A DNA stretch of 64,000 nucleotides from Comamonadaceae bacterium. GTDB lineage: Bacteria; Pseudomonadota; Gammaproteobacteria; Burkholderiales; Burkholderiaceae_C. Shown one piece after another: positions 1 through 7,192 of this stretch. The notes below the pieces were generated by a model. It saw nothing but the letters and a program-made list of their open reading frames with translations. It had not been told where the DNA came from and searched no databases. The stretch spans positions 1 to 64,000 of the forward strand of contig JAIXUC010000033.1 of assembly GCA_027483665.1 (NCBI GenBank), written 5' to 3'. Every line of letters begins with the position of its first letter. Within the stretch, counting starts at the first letter, position 1. The position numbers and the translations under genes are program-made.

Positions 1-47
1 CCGCTACGGCGCTTGCCTCCGCAGGCCGGTTAGCTCGAACGTTAGCC
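1..47 (+). other. Possible right half of an integron attC site
   Basis: The first 47 bases carry a short hairpin (GCCT-ccgc-AGGC at about 16-27) followed by GGTTAGCTC and then GTTAGCC at 41-47. This order (stem, L'-like box, R'-like core) resembles the 3' half of integron cassette recombination sites, whose core consensus is GTTRRRY; the match here is close but not perfect. The left half lies outside the window, so no full attC can be shown. No integrase is visible. Confidence 0.35.
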
Positions 48-90
48 ACCTGGCGCGGCGAGCAGATCGGTGGGCTGAAAGGACGTTGCG

Positions 91-921
91 ATGACTCGAG
101 TAACTTTGCTGCTGCTTTTTCTGGGCCTGCAGGCGGGAGCCTCCTGGGCCGCGACCGACGTGCTGATCGAGACCGATCGCGGTCGCACCGAGGGGATGTT
201 CTCCAGCAAGCCGGTGCGGCAGCGGGCGATCGTCATGAAGCCGGACGTTGCCGGCGATACCGCCTTGCTGATCTTTCGCGGGGCCCCCGGTTACGCGAAC
301 ATCCAGACGGTGGCGGACAAGATGCGCAATGTGCCGAACTTCATCCGTCCGAGCCTGCCGCTGTTCATGCGGGCGCGCATTGCCGTGGTGATCATGGACT
401 GCCCGACGGACCAGCAGGGCGCACCCGGCTTCTACCCGACCAGCTGCCTCGATAACTACCGCTCTTCCGCAGAGCACGCCGACGACGTGCGTAGCGTCAT
501 GGCCAAGCTTAGGCAGGACCACGGCATCACGAGGTTCTTCCTGCTAGGACACAGCGCGGGAACCATGAGTTCGCGCTGGCTAGGGAAGAACCTCGGCCCG
601 GAAATCGCCGGCAGCATCCATTCCGCGACGATGAACAATCCTGGCCAGCGGGTGTGGTACTCGGGGCGCAATTTTCCCTACCAAGACATCGTTGCGCCGG
701 TGTTGCATGTGCACCATGAGTCGGATGCTTGCGAGCAGACCCACTATGGTATCGCCAGGGGCTATGCCAAGGATCGGCTGGTCACCGTGCGCGGCGGCCG
801 ACCGGAGGGCGATCCCTGCTCGACTCACTTTCATTCCTACGTCGGGCGCGAGGAAGGGGTCAGTAAGGCAATCATCGAGTGGATCGTGACCGGCAAGATC
901 GTGCCCCTGGTCGACGAGTGA
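91..921 (+). CDS. Secreted alpha/beta hydrolase
   Basis: A 276-residue protein with a clear N-terminal signal peptide (hydrophobic residues 4-18, likely cleavage after SWA at about 20). The nucleophile elbow GHSAG places the catalytic serine at residue 155; an aspartate at 212 (HESDA) and a histidine at 246 or 248 are plausible triad partners. Four cysteines at about 104, 119, 214 and 243 suggest periplasmic disulfides. The substrate cannot be told from sequence. It stands alone, preceded by attC-like DNA at 1-47, so it could be an integron gene cassette. A long antisense frame at the start of the window is a shadow of this gene. Confidence 0.85.
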   Translation: MTRVTLLLLFLGLQAGASWAATDVLIETDRGRTEGMFSSKPVRQRAIVMKPDVAGDTALLIFRGAPGYANIQTVADKMRNVPNFIRPSLPLFMRARIAVVIMDCPTDQQGAPGFYPTSCLDNYRSSAEHADDVRSVMAKLRQDHGITRFFLLGHSAGTMSSRWLGKNLGPEIAGSIHSATMNNPGQRVWYSGRNFPYQDIVAPVLHVHHESDACEQTHYGIARGYAKDRLVTVRGGRPEGDPCSTHFHSYVGREEGVSKAIIEWIVTGKIVPLVDE

Positions 922-1059
922 GCCCGGAGCGCCACTGCCATGCGCGCACCCAATGATCCCGCTTTAGGTGAGAGAGGTAAGCAGTACTCATCTTGCCAGT
1001 CTTGTCGGCGCTTCGGCAGGATAGGCATTCGCCGTGATTTAGCGGGCTATCCCGGCAGT

Positions 1060-1131
1060 GGTGCGAACGGGCGGGAAGCGCGGCGCCGCATTCAGCCATT
1101 GCGCCGCCCGCCGCACACCAATACGTTGGGC
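1060..1131 (+). other. Long imperfect palindrome ending in a GTTGGGC core
   Basis: GGTGCG..CGGGCGG (1060-1074) is imperfectly complementary to CCGCCCG..CGCACACC (1104-1119), and the palindrome is followed by GTTGGGC at 1125-1131, which fits GTTRRRY. The layout is compatible with an attC site between the hydrolase and the TfoX-like gene, but no matching RYYYAAC box was found on the left side, so this remains a suggestion. Confidence 0.3.
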
Positions 1132-1190
1132 AGCACAGCGCACGTCCGCTGCAACCGCAGAACGGATCTCACATCGAACTGGAGCGGTTC

Positions 1191-1544
1191 ATGAAGAAGG
1201 TGAACGAGTTTGTTGAGCATCTCAACGAGGTGTTTCGTCTCTTCGGGCCGATTCGCTCGAAACGCATGTTTGGTGGGTACGGGGTCTACCACCAAGGACT
1301 AATGATCGGCCTGGTCGCTGATGACACTCTCTACCTCAAGATCGACGCCCTATCCGCACCGCACTTCACCGAGGCTGACAGCTCATCGTTCTCGTACACC
1401 AAGAACGGCCGGGCCATGAAGATGTCCTACTCATCTGCACCGATAGAAATCTTCGATGATCCGGAGTCCGCAAAGATTTGGGCCACCCGAGCCTATGAAG
1501 CTGCACTCAGATCAAGAAGAGTTGCTGCGAAGCGAGCCAAGTAA
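1191..1544 (+). CDS. TfoX N-terminal domain protein
   Basis: A 117-residue protein matching the TfoX_N domain over almost its full length: the N-terminal helix, the conserved KRMFGGYGVY region at residues 24-33, GLMIGLVADDTLYLK, and the C-terminal helix rich in Arg and Lys. TfoX (Sxy) regulates competence in Gammaproteobacteria, but stand-alone TfoX_N proteins have no settled role. The protein lacks the TfoX C-terminal domain. It sits behind a palindrome and may be a mobile cassette gene. Confidence 0.85.
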   Translation: MKKVNEFVEHLNEVFRLFGPIRSKRMFGGYGVYHQGLMIGLVADDTLYLKIDALSAPHFTEADSSSFSYTKNGRAMKMSYSSAPIEIFDDPESAKIWATRAYEAALRSRRVAAKRAK

Positions 1545-1931
1545 AAGAACGAACGGGCAGAACTCCTCGGTGTGCGCAGTGCGGCTTCGTATTGGGCTTC
1601 GTCCGCTTCCGGGCTCCGGTGAGCACAAATGCTGACCGACCGCTTCCTCGTTTCACCACCGGCCGCTCCTAGACGAAAGTGCCAGTTCTCATCCACGCCG
1701 GTCAGCCGCCGTTCGACGCGAGTCGCTTGGCCTCCTAAGCTTCGCTACCTAGGGGCACGGCGCGCTCACGCAATCGCCCTTGAGCGGCAGCCGCCGCCGC
1801 GCATCCATAGCAAACCTCGACAGTGGCCAACTGAAGTCGGCTGGCTGCTGACGCTCCTTGAGGCCACTCAGCAACACTGCCCGGCCAGAGCTTGGATGTG
1901 CGGTCTCCCAAAGCCCAAGCGGGGTTTGCCG
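1545..1931. other. Intergenic region with a dispersed-repeat copy
   Basis: No convincing gene was found in these 387 bases. They hold one degenerate copy (1663-1680) of a GC-rich motif, CCGCTYCTRGMCGAAAG, that recurs in several intergenic gaps of the left half of the window (see 13331-13345 and 15925-15939). The short frames covering it have no recognisable domains. Confidence 0.4.
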
Positions 1932-3857
1932 TCAATCCGGTTTGGCGGCCTCGGTGGCAGCCTCCAGGTTGTCGAACAGCGCCGGCGTGATCGTCCGCGT
2001 GAGCACCTGCGCCAGCCGCATGCGCCTGAACGCGCCGCTGGCGTAGCGCGAGACACGCGTGTAGAAGTGGTCCTCGAGCGTGTGCACCATCAGCGCGTAG
2101 GCGTCGGCCAGTTCGTCGTCGATGTCGAATCCGTCGTAGTTGACGACCACTGCCACCTTGTGGCCGATCACCCGGCACTGCTGCTCGACCGCTAGGCGGA
2201 TGGCGTCAATGTCCTGCTGTTGACGCAGCTGCAGGTGCTGGAAGTTCAAGAACAGCAGGTCGCGCTGCGTGTCGTAATGGATGCGGCCACTCAGGTTCAG
2301 GTCAAGCAGACGCGAACGCAGGTCCATTGGGCTGTTGAGGAAGATGCTCGGGTCCATCGTCCTCGGCGCGTCGATCAGCGGCCTGAAGCCCATCTGGTCG
2401 AGGATGTCGCGCTGGATGTCGATGCCAGGGGCCACCTCGACCAGCCGCATTCCCTGCACGGTGAGCTCGAAGACGCAGCGTTCGGTGACATACAACACAC
2501 GCTGACCCAGCGCCGCGGCGCGCGATCCGGCAAAGGTGATCTGCTCGACGCTCTGTCTGAACTTTTGCGCCCGCCCTTCCTGCACGATGCGCAGCCCGCC
2601 GTGCTCGACTGCCACCTCCAGTCCACCGGCGGTGAAGGTGCCGGCCAGCAGCAGCGTGCGCGCGTTCTGCGAGATGTTGATGAACCCGCCGGCACCGGCC
2701 AGCCTGGTGCCGAAGCGGCTGACATTGACGTTGCCTTGCGCGTCGCACTCGGCCATGCCCAGGCAAGCCAAATCGAGCCCGCCACCGTCGTAGAAGTCGA
2801 ACTGCTGGTTCTGGTCGATCACGGCCTCGACGTTGAACGCGGCCCCGAAGTCAAGCCCTGCTGCTGGCACCCCGCCGATGACGCCGGGCTCGGCGGTCAG
2901 CGTGATGAGGTCGAGCACGCGCTCCTCATTGGCCACGGCGGCCACGCCTTCGGGCATGCCAATGCCCAAATTGACAACGCCGTCTACTGGCAACTCCAGC
3001 GCACAGCGTCGGGCGATGATCTTTCGTTCGTCCAGCGGCAAATGCTTCAGGTTATCCAGCGGCACCTGGATCTCGGCAGAAAAGGCTGGCGAGTAATCGG
3101 TGGCATAGGTCTGGCGGTGATGCTCGGGCGCGGCGATCACCACACAGTCCACCAGGGCGCCGGGGATGCGCACTGCGCGCGGGTTCAATGATCCGGTCTT
3201 GGCGATGCGCTCGACCTGCGCAATGACCACGCCGCCCGAGTTGCGCGCCGCCATCGCCATGGCCAGGTTGTCCAGCGTCAGCGCTTCGCGTTCCATCGTG
3301 ATGTTGCCGTGCGCGTCCGCCGTGGTGCCGCGCACGAAGGCGACATCGATGGGAAAGGCCTTGTAGAACAGGAACTCCTGGCCGTCGATCTCCATCAGGC
3401 CCACCAGATCGTCGGTCGTCACGGCATTGATCTTGCCGCCCGCTTGGCGCGGGTCGACGAAGGTGCCCAGCCCCACCTTCGACAGCATGCCGGGCTTGCC
3501 CGCCGCGATGTCACGGTACAACTGCGAGATGCAGCCCTGCGGCAGGTTATAGGCCTCGATGCGGTTGTCCAGTGCGAGCTGCGCGACTTTGGGGATCAAT
3601 CCCCAATGCCCGCCGATCGCGCGCTTGAGCAGGCTGTCATGGCCGAGCCGGTTCAGCCCACGGTCCTTGCCGTCCCCCTGGCCGGCCGCAAAGACCAGGG
3701 TCAGGTTGCGAGGCTCGCCGGTTTCAAGGAAGCGCTTGGACAGCGCCGCCAGAAGTTCATCGGGTGTGCCGATGCCCACGAAGCCTGAGCAGGCGAGCGT
3801 ATCGCCCGAACGGATGACCGCCGCTGCATCGGCGGCCGAGACGACTTTGTTGCGCAT
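1932..3857 (-). CDS. Family I CoA-transferase with C-terminal extension
   Basis: An acyl-CoA:acetate or propionate CoA-transferase that swaps CoA between short-chain acids. The start at 3857 (MRNKVVSA) is chosen because GAGGGA lies 6 bases upstream and because family members begin there; the frame remains open 28 codons further up. Two fused CoA-transferase halves are visible: the N-terminal one with GFVGIGTPDELL and the C-terminal one with the active-site region AEPGVIGG, whose glutamate at 323 is the expected covalent CoA carrier. The family core usually ends at about residue 500-530, but this protein runs to 641, with a roughly 135-residue charged extension of unknown role. It is monocistronic. 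Confidence 0.9.
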   Translation of the reverse strand: MRNKVVSAADAAAVIRSGDTLACSGFVGIGTPDELLAALSKRFLETGEPRNLTLVFAAGQGDGKDRGLNRLGHDSLLKRAIGGHWGLIPKVAQLALDNRIEAYNLPQGCISQLYRDIAAGKPGMLSKVGLGTFVDPRQAGGKINAVTTDDLVGLMEIDGQEFLFYKAFPIDVAFVRGTTADAHGNITMEREALTLDNLAMAMAARNSGGVVIAQVERIAKTGSLNPRAVRIPGALVDCVVIAAPEHHRQTYATDYSPAFSAEIQVPLDNLKHLPLDERKIIARRCALELPVDGVVNLGIGMPEGVAAVANEERVLDLITLTAEPGVIGGVPAAGLDFGAAFNVEAVIDQNQQFDFYDGGGLDLACLGMAECDAQGNVNVSRFGTRLAGAGGFINISQNARTLLLAGTFTAGGLEVAVEHGGLRIVQEGRAQKFRQSVEQITFAGSRAAALGQRVLYVTERCVFELTVQGMRLVEVAPGIDIQRDILDQMGFRPLIDAPRTMDPSIFLNSPMDLRSRLLDLNLSGRIHYDTQRDLLFLNFQHLQLRQQQDIDAIRLAVEQQCRVIGHKVAVVVNYDGFDIDDELADAYALMVHTLEDHFYTRVSRYASGAFRRMRLAQVLTRTITPALFDNLEAATEAAKPD

Positions 3858-4195
3858 CGCTTCCCTCGGTTGGGCTGCCGCCGGAATCCTGGACACCGAC
3901 CAGAGCTCCTTGAGCTGGCTCGGACTGTACCGGGCTGACATGGCCTATTGCCCGAAGACACGCACCTCAGCCAGATCCGCTCGTCGGTGGCGTCTGCGAT
4001 CAGTGCCGCCCCTCGGCCCCGTGAATGTACGGTGGTGGCCGGGAGCTGTAACTCAGTCGCGGGCCACGGGTTCATCCTGACCGCCAAAGTCTGAACGACT
4101 GCAATGTGGCTCGCAGCGCATGTTTACCGCACGAGCCCAGCCAAGGGCTCACCCTTCAATGCCGAACGCAACGTATCTGCAGCGCCAGCGCCCCA
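3858..4195. other. Intergenic region, no gene seen
   Basis: These 338 bases lie between the stop of the first lipoprotein gene and the start of the CoA-transferase. The short frames in them show no family features. The promoter of the CoA-transferase should be in the right part, but no clear -35/-10 pair was recognised. Confidence 0.4.
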
Positions 4196-4813
4196 CTAGC
4201 GAGCGGCAACCCGTCGGAAGTCTGGGTCGCGAGCGGCAACCCGTCGGAAGTCAGGGTCGTCGATCAACTTGACGACCAGCGTTCGGTACATCGCTTGGTA
4301 CTGATTCATGGCCTCCGGAATCGCTATGGCGCCAACGAAGGAAGATTCCCACTTGGCGTCAACGGCGAGTTCCTTGTCGTAGACCAGTGAGCCAGCGCGC
4401 TTGACCATGAAACGTGCGGCCAGGCGACCTGTGCCAGTGCCAATGGCTGCGTCCACTCGGCTGTCCGTCAGATCTGCCTCGACGACTACCGGCGAGTTCA
4501 CGTCGTACAGACCTGCTGCTGTCATCTCGACAATAAAGGTGTCTTTCAACAGCTGAGAAAAGCTGCCCTTGGCCGGTGTCAATGAGCTGCCGCGCAGCCC
4601 AGATAGCGTGCGATCCATTTCAGCTGGCTTGCCGGGTGCCAATGCAAATTTGCCACCCTGCAAAGGCTGCAAGTTGCTGCCGCGCAGTCGCTCAAGCAAC
4701 TGTGGCGAAGCATTCGTCGCGTCCACTTGGACACTGGCGCAGCCAGTCAACACCACCAGCGAAGCTGCGGCGAAGAATCGGGCCAAGGTACTGGCCAATG
4801 AACAGGTGCTCAT
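4196..4813 (-). CDS. Predicted lipoprotein with duplicated C-terminus
   Basis: A 205-residue protein with a lipoprotein signal ending LTGC, so acylation is predicted at Cys25. The mature part carries a mixed alpha/beta domain that I could not assign; it contains a VEADLTDSRVD stretch and ends in a decapeptide, DPDFRRVAAR, present twice in tandem. Its ATG overlaps the stop of the next lipoprotein gene upstream (ATGA at 4810-4813), so the two are translationally coupled and may act together at the envelope. Confidence 0.75.
   Translation of the reverse strand: MSTCSLASTLARFFAAASLVVLTGCASVQVDATNASPQLLERLRGSNLQPLQGGKFALAPGKPAEMDRTLSGLRGSSLTPAKGSFSQLLKDTFIVEMTAAGLYDVNSPVVVEADLTDSRVDAAIGTGTGRLAARFMVKRAGSLVYDKELAVDAKWESSFVGAIAIPEAMNQYQAMYRTLVVKLIDDPDFRRVAARDPDFRRVAAR
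4199..4258 (-). repeat. 30-base tandem duplication
   Basis: Two adjacent 30-base units (4199-4228 and 4229-4258) differ at a single base. Being a multiple of three, the duplication keeps the frame and adds ten residues to the end of the lipoprotein. Confidence 0.95.
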
Positions 4814-5481
4814 AGCTGCTTTGCTGCTTCGGTTGAATTGCCGGTGGGTTGGCCCGTCGGGAACCCTGGATCTTTGGAAAGGTTGCCAAGCAGGCGACCG
4901 AGCAGTTGCTTGAGCATCAAGGTAACCGCCTCTTCACCGGATGCGGTTTTGAGAGAGCCTACCGGGGGGGAACCGGTGCCGATGCTGGTGTAGATGACGT
5001 GCTTGGCCCCATGGTCAAGCGCCGCTCGGCCGCTGGATGGGGGCAAGTAACGCAAGTTACCTTCATAGCCGTCAGCAACAGTGGAGCCAGCGAGGCCGAA
5101 GGTGAGTCCGGCGATAAAACCCTTGGCGAAGGCATCGTCCTTCAGGGCGACGTTGTTCACCGTGATGGTGAGCAGTGCCCCGCCTTGTACAGGCCGGTCA
5201 GACACAGAAGAAAAAAGCCCGCTCTCCTGAACTTGCGCCAACACCTTGCCCTTCAAGTAATCCGTGGCTCGTGTGTTTGCGGTGCCGCTGGTGCGGAACT
5301 CGAAGGCCAACTGCACCGCCTGTGGTTTCTCTGGCATCCGAAACTCAGATCTTGGCGTCTCTGGCAGGTTTCCATCGACGTACATCGACGCACAGCCACC
5401 CAGCGACACCGAGGACATGACGACCATCCAACCCGCCCAGCGTCGCAACCACTCGGCGTTCCTTCTCAACTGCCCGTTCAT
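4810..5481 (-). CDS. Predicted lipoprotein
   Basis: The start at 5481 (MNGQLRR) is preferred because AGGGGA lies 6 bases upstream; another ATG two codons further up has no room for a ribosome site. The 223-residue product has a signal ending SLGGC, with the lipid-modified cysteine at about residue 30. A central segment, KGFIAGLTFGLAGSTVADGY, looks like a short Gly-rich hydrophobic hairpin. It precedes and overlaps the second lipoprotein gene by four bases. The family is not recognised; an outer-membrane lipoprotein pair is the safest reading. Confidence 0.75.
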   Translation of the reverse strand: MNGQLRRNAEWLRRWAGWMVVMSSVSLGGCASMYVDGNLPETPRSEFRMPEKPQAVQLAFEFRTSGTANTRATDYLKGKVLAQVQESGLFSSVSDRPVQGGALLTITVNNVALKDDAFAKGFIAGLTFGLAGSTVADGYEGNLRYLPPSSGRAALDHGAKHVIYTSIGTGSPPVGSLKTASGEEAVTLMLKQLLGRLLGNLSKDPGFPTGQPTGNSTEAAKQL

Positions 5482-5921
5482 GCACATTCCCCTGATGGCT
5501 AATAAGGAATTGATGCTATCGCACGAATTGCTGCGGGAAGCCTCCGCCAGCGACAAAGCGCCCCACACCAGGCCAGCATGGCGCCCAACCCTTCTCTCCA
5601 GCCGACGTGCAACGGTCTACGCCCTTCGCTTTTGGCTGCGCTCCAACGTTGAGAAACTGCTTTCCCGCTTGGCCACCGGCCGCTTCTGGCGGCGGATTCA
5701 ACCGGTCGGCGCAACACACTAACCACTGCTTAGGCAGAAGGAGTGTTGCAAATGAAGTACCGGACGCGAAAGTTCTACACCGGCGCCCAGAAGGCTGGAG
5801 ATGCACCGCTCAGACTCACACCGGCACCCGACACACGGCATTGGTCTAGGGAATCAGCGCCCACTCGGTGCGGCGCTTCCAGCCCTTTCGACTTAGCTGG
5901 GGGGTCAGAGCGGGGCGGCTG
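5482..5921. other. Intergenic region with repeat and transposase remnants
   Basis: These 440 bases contain no intact gene. CCGCTTCTGGC at 5680-5690 partly matches the dispersed repeat seen elsewhere in the window. An IS30-like transposase start lies at 5752. Nothing else was recognised. Confidence 0.45.
5752..5799 (+). pseudogene. IS30-family transposase N-terminal remnant
   Basis: An ATG preceded by AAGGAG opens MKYRTRKFYTGAQKAG, which resembles the first 15 or so residues of IS30-type transposases (MxYRTRxxYTxxQK). The frame then continues into sequence without the expected WDRWQxGES motif, so only the start and ribosome site of the element appear to survive. Confidence 0.5.
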
Positions 5922-6293
5922 TCAAACCCGCAGCACCTCGCGGCGCATCGACCACAGCACGGCCAACACCTCGTTGCGCGTGGCTTCCTCGATGCCGTTC
6001 TTTTGCAGCGCGTCCATCGCGTCGTCGATGACGGTCATGAACTCCTGCTCGTTGATGTTCATGCCCTTGTGCGTGGCCACCATGTCTTTGCCTGAGTAGG
6101 CCTCGGGCCCGCCGGTGCCGGCGCAGAAGAACTCGACCGCGCGGCGCTCGACACGTGCCAGGTCTTCGCTGTTCATGTAGCGGGCATTTACCAGCGGGTT
6201 GGCCAGGTGGTTCTTCATGAGGTCCGCAGTGATGCGGGTGATGCCCTCGCGGCGACCCAGTCGCTCGTAAAGGGTGGTGGTGGCTTGGCTCAT
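5922..6293 (-). CDS. Group 1 truncated haemoglobin
   Basis: A 123-residue haem protein of the 2-on-2 globin class, expected to bind O2 or NO in the cytoplasm. The start at 6293 (MSQATT) has AAGGAG 9 bases upstream. The features are LYERLGRREGI in helix A, GGPEAYSGKDM before helix F, and the proximal histidine at residue 75 in THKGMNI. It lies 126 bases downstream of a second, divergent globin-like gene and has its own copy of a putative operator at 6361-6377. Confidence 0.93.
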   Translation of the reverse strand: MSQATTTLYERLGRREGITRITADLMKNHLANPLVNARYMNSEDLARVERRAVEFFCAGTGGPEAYSGKDMVATHKGMNINEQEFMTVIDDAMDALQKNGIEEATRNEVLAVLWSMRREVLRV

Positions 6294-6360
6294 ATCGACT
6301 TTCTCCTTGGGGTGGGCAGATCCACCATCGGACCTGCTGGATTGCAGGCTATTCAGCCCG

Positions 6361-6377
6361 CGTTCTTGAATCGTTCC
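6361..6377 (-). promoter_or_regulatory. Putative SARP-type operator, copy 1
   Basis: On the minus strand this reads GGAACGATTCAAGAACG, two hexamers (GGAACG and AGAACG) whose starts are 11 bases apart. It lies 67 bases upstream of the first globin gene and differs at one base from the copy at 7125-7141. SARP-family activators are known to bind direct repeats with 11-base spacing near -35. Confidence 0.5.
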
Positions 6378-6400
6378 CGGCTCCATATCGGGTCAATGAC

Positions 6401-6424
6401 GCATCAGCGCATCAGCGCATCAGC
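6401..6424. repeat. Three tandem copies of an 8-base unit
   Basis: GCATCAGC occurs three times head to tail at 6401, 6409 and 6417. The array covers the stop codon of the second globin gene (6420-6422) and the spacer before the first globin gene. Confidence 0.9.
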
Positions 6425-6779
6425 GCGGCGGCGCGGTCTCGCGAGCCGCGTAAAGAAGGTTCACGACCTCTGCGACTTCCACCCTGCCTATGCCTTGCTC
6501 GCGCAGGGCCTCAGTCATGTCGCCAGCCACGGCCTGCAGCTCTGCCGGGCTGAAGCTCATGCCGGCGTCAGATGGGGCTGGGCCCGCTGCCTCAGTGCTG
6601 CGCGGCCCGCCGACCCTGGCGCTGAAGACGCTGACGCCCAGGGCCTTGAGTTGCGGCAAATCCTTCCCGCAAAACAGGGGGGCCAGCGCTGGGTTGGCAG
6701 CGTGGCGGTCGACCGCGTCGTCGACGACAGCGGCCACCGTGGTTGCGCCCCCCAACCGCTCGTACAGGCTGTCGTTCAC
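6420..6779 (-). CDS. Truncated-haemoglobin paralogue lacking proximal His
   Basis: A 119-residue relative of the neighbouring globin. I start it at GTG 6779 (VNDSLYERLGG), which overlaps the TGA of the preceding small gene (GTGA) and gives the usual family length; an ATG ten codons further up also exists. It keeps the LYERLGG helix A, the ANPALAPLF segment and the GGPR turn. At the site where the partner has THKGM, this protein has SDAGM, so Asp71 replaces the proximal histidine. Normal haem ligation is therefore doubtful; it may use another ligand or act without haem. Confidence 0.8.
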   Translation of the reverse strand: MNDSLYERLGGATTVAAVVDDAVDRHAANPALAPLFCGKDLPQLKALGVSVFSARVGGPRSTEAAGPAPSDAGMSFSPAELQAVAGDMTEALREQGIGRVEVAEVVNLLYAARETAPPR

Positions 6780-7060
6780 CGCAGCGGGGTCCGCAGGTGC
6801 GCAGTCCACGACGCGACCTCGATAGCGCCAGGATCAGGCATCCAGGAGGCGTACTCGATCTCTGGCGCATCAGGCCGGCGCACGGCGTGCTCAGGGAATG
6901 TCCCCATGCGGGTGCCGTACAGGCCGAGGCCCAGCATGGCCATTGCGCTGGCAACGACCTGCTCGAGATCGGGCATGGTCTGGGCTGTCAGAGGATGTTG
7001 CAGCGGCAGTGGGGGCTGCATGGCTAATGGCGCGGGCAATGTCGGTTTCAGGCAGGTCAT
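6776..7060 (-). CDS. Small protein of unknown function in globin operon
   Basis: A 94-residue protein of no family I recognise. Support for a real gene: GAGGAG lies 7 bases before the ATG, its stop overlaps the GTG start of the globin paralogue, and an operator-like element lies 64 bases upstream. The N-terminus is Pro/Leu-rich (residues 8-24), followed by a probable helix (residues 29-46) and a polar C-terminal half with two Trp. No cysteine pair or metal motif is seen. It is divergent from the AfsR-like regulator gene. Confidence 0.6.
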   Translation of the reverse strand: MTCLKPTLPAPLAMQPPLPLQHPLTAQTMPDLEQVVASAMAMLGLGLYGTRMGTFPEHAVRRPDAPEIEYASWMPDPGAIEVASWTAHLRTPLR

Positions 7061-7124
7061 GGGCGCTCCTCGTGGTTCACGCCGGCGGAAAGTCGGTCGG
7101 CGTGCCCGCAGATTGCCGGGCCGG

Positions 7125-7141
7125 CGTTCCTGAATCGTTCC
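7125..7141 (-). promoter_or_regulatory. Putative SARP-type operator, copy 2
   Basis: The minus strand reads GGAACGATTCAGGAACG, a perfect direct repeat of GGAACG with an 11-base period. Eight bases after the second repeat comes GCAATC (7116-7111), a weak candidate for -10. The element sits in the 132-base gap between the divergent small globin-operon gene (start 7060) and the large regulator gene (start 7193), so it could serve both. Confidence 0.5.
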
Positions 7142-7192
7142 TGACGCCGACGCAGCTTGTGGAGGTCACCTCACTGTCGTACGCTTGTTTGC

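Noticed and set aside
4030-4085. tRNA-like GGTTC and AACTC words
   Set aside because: No acceptor stem or cloverleaf can be drawn around them.
6401-6424. Short direct repeats considered as a CRISPR fragment
   Set aside because: Units are 8 bases, contiguous and without spacers; this is a simple tandem repeat.
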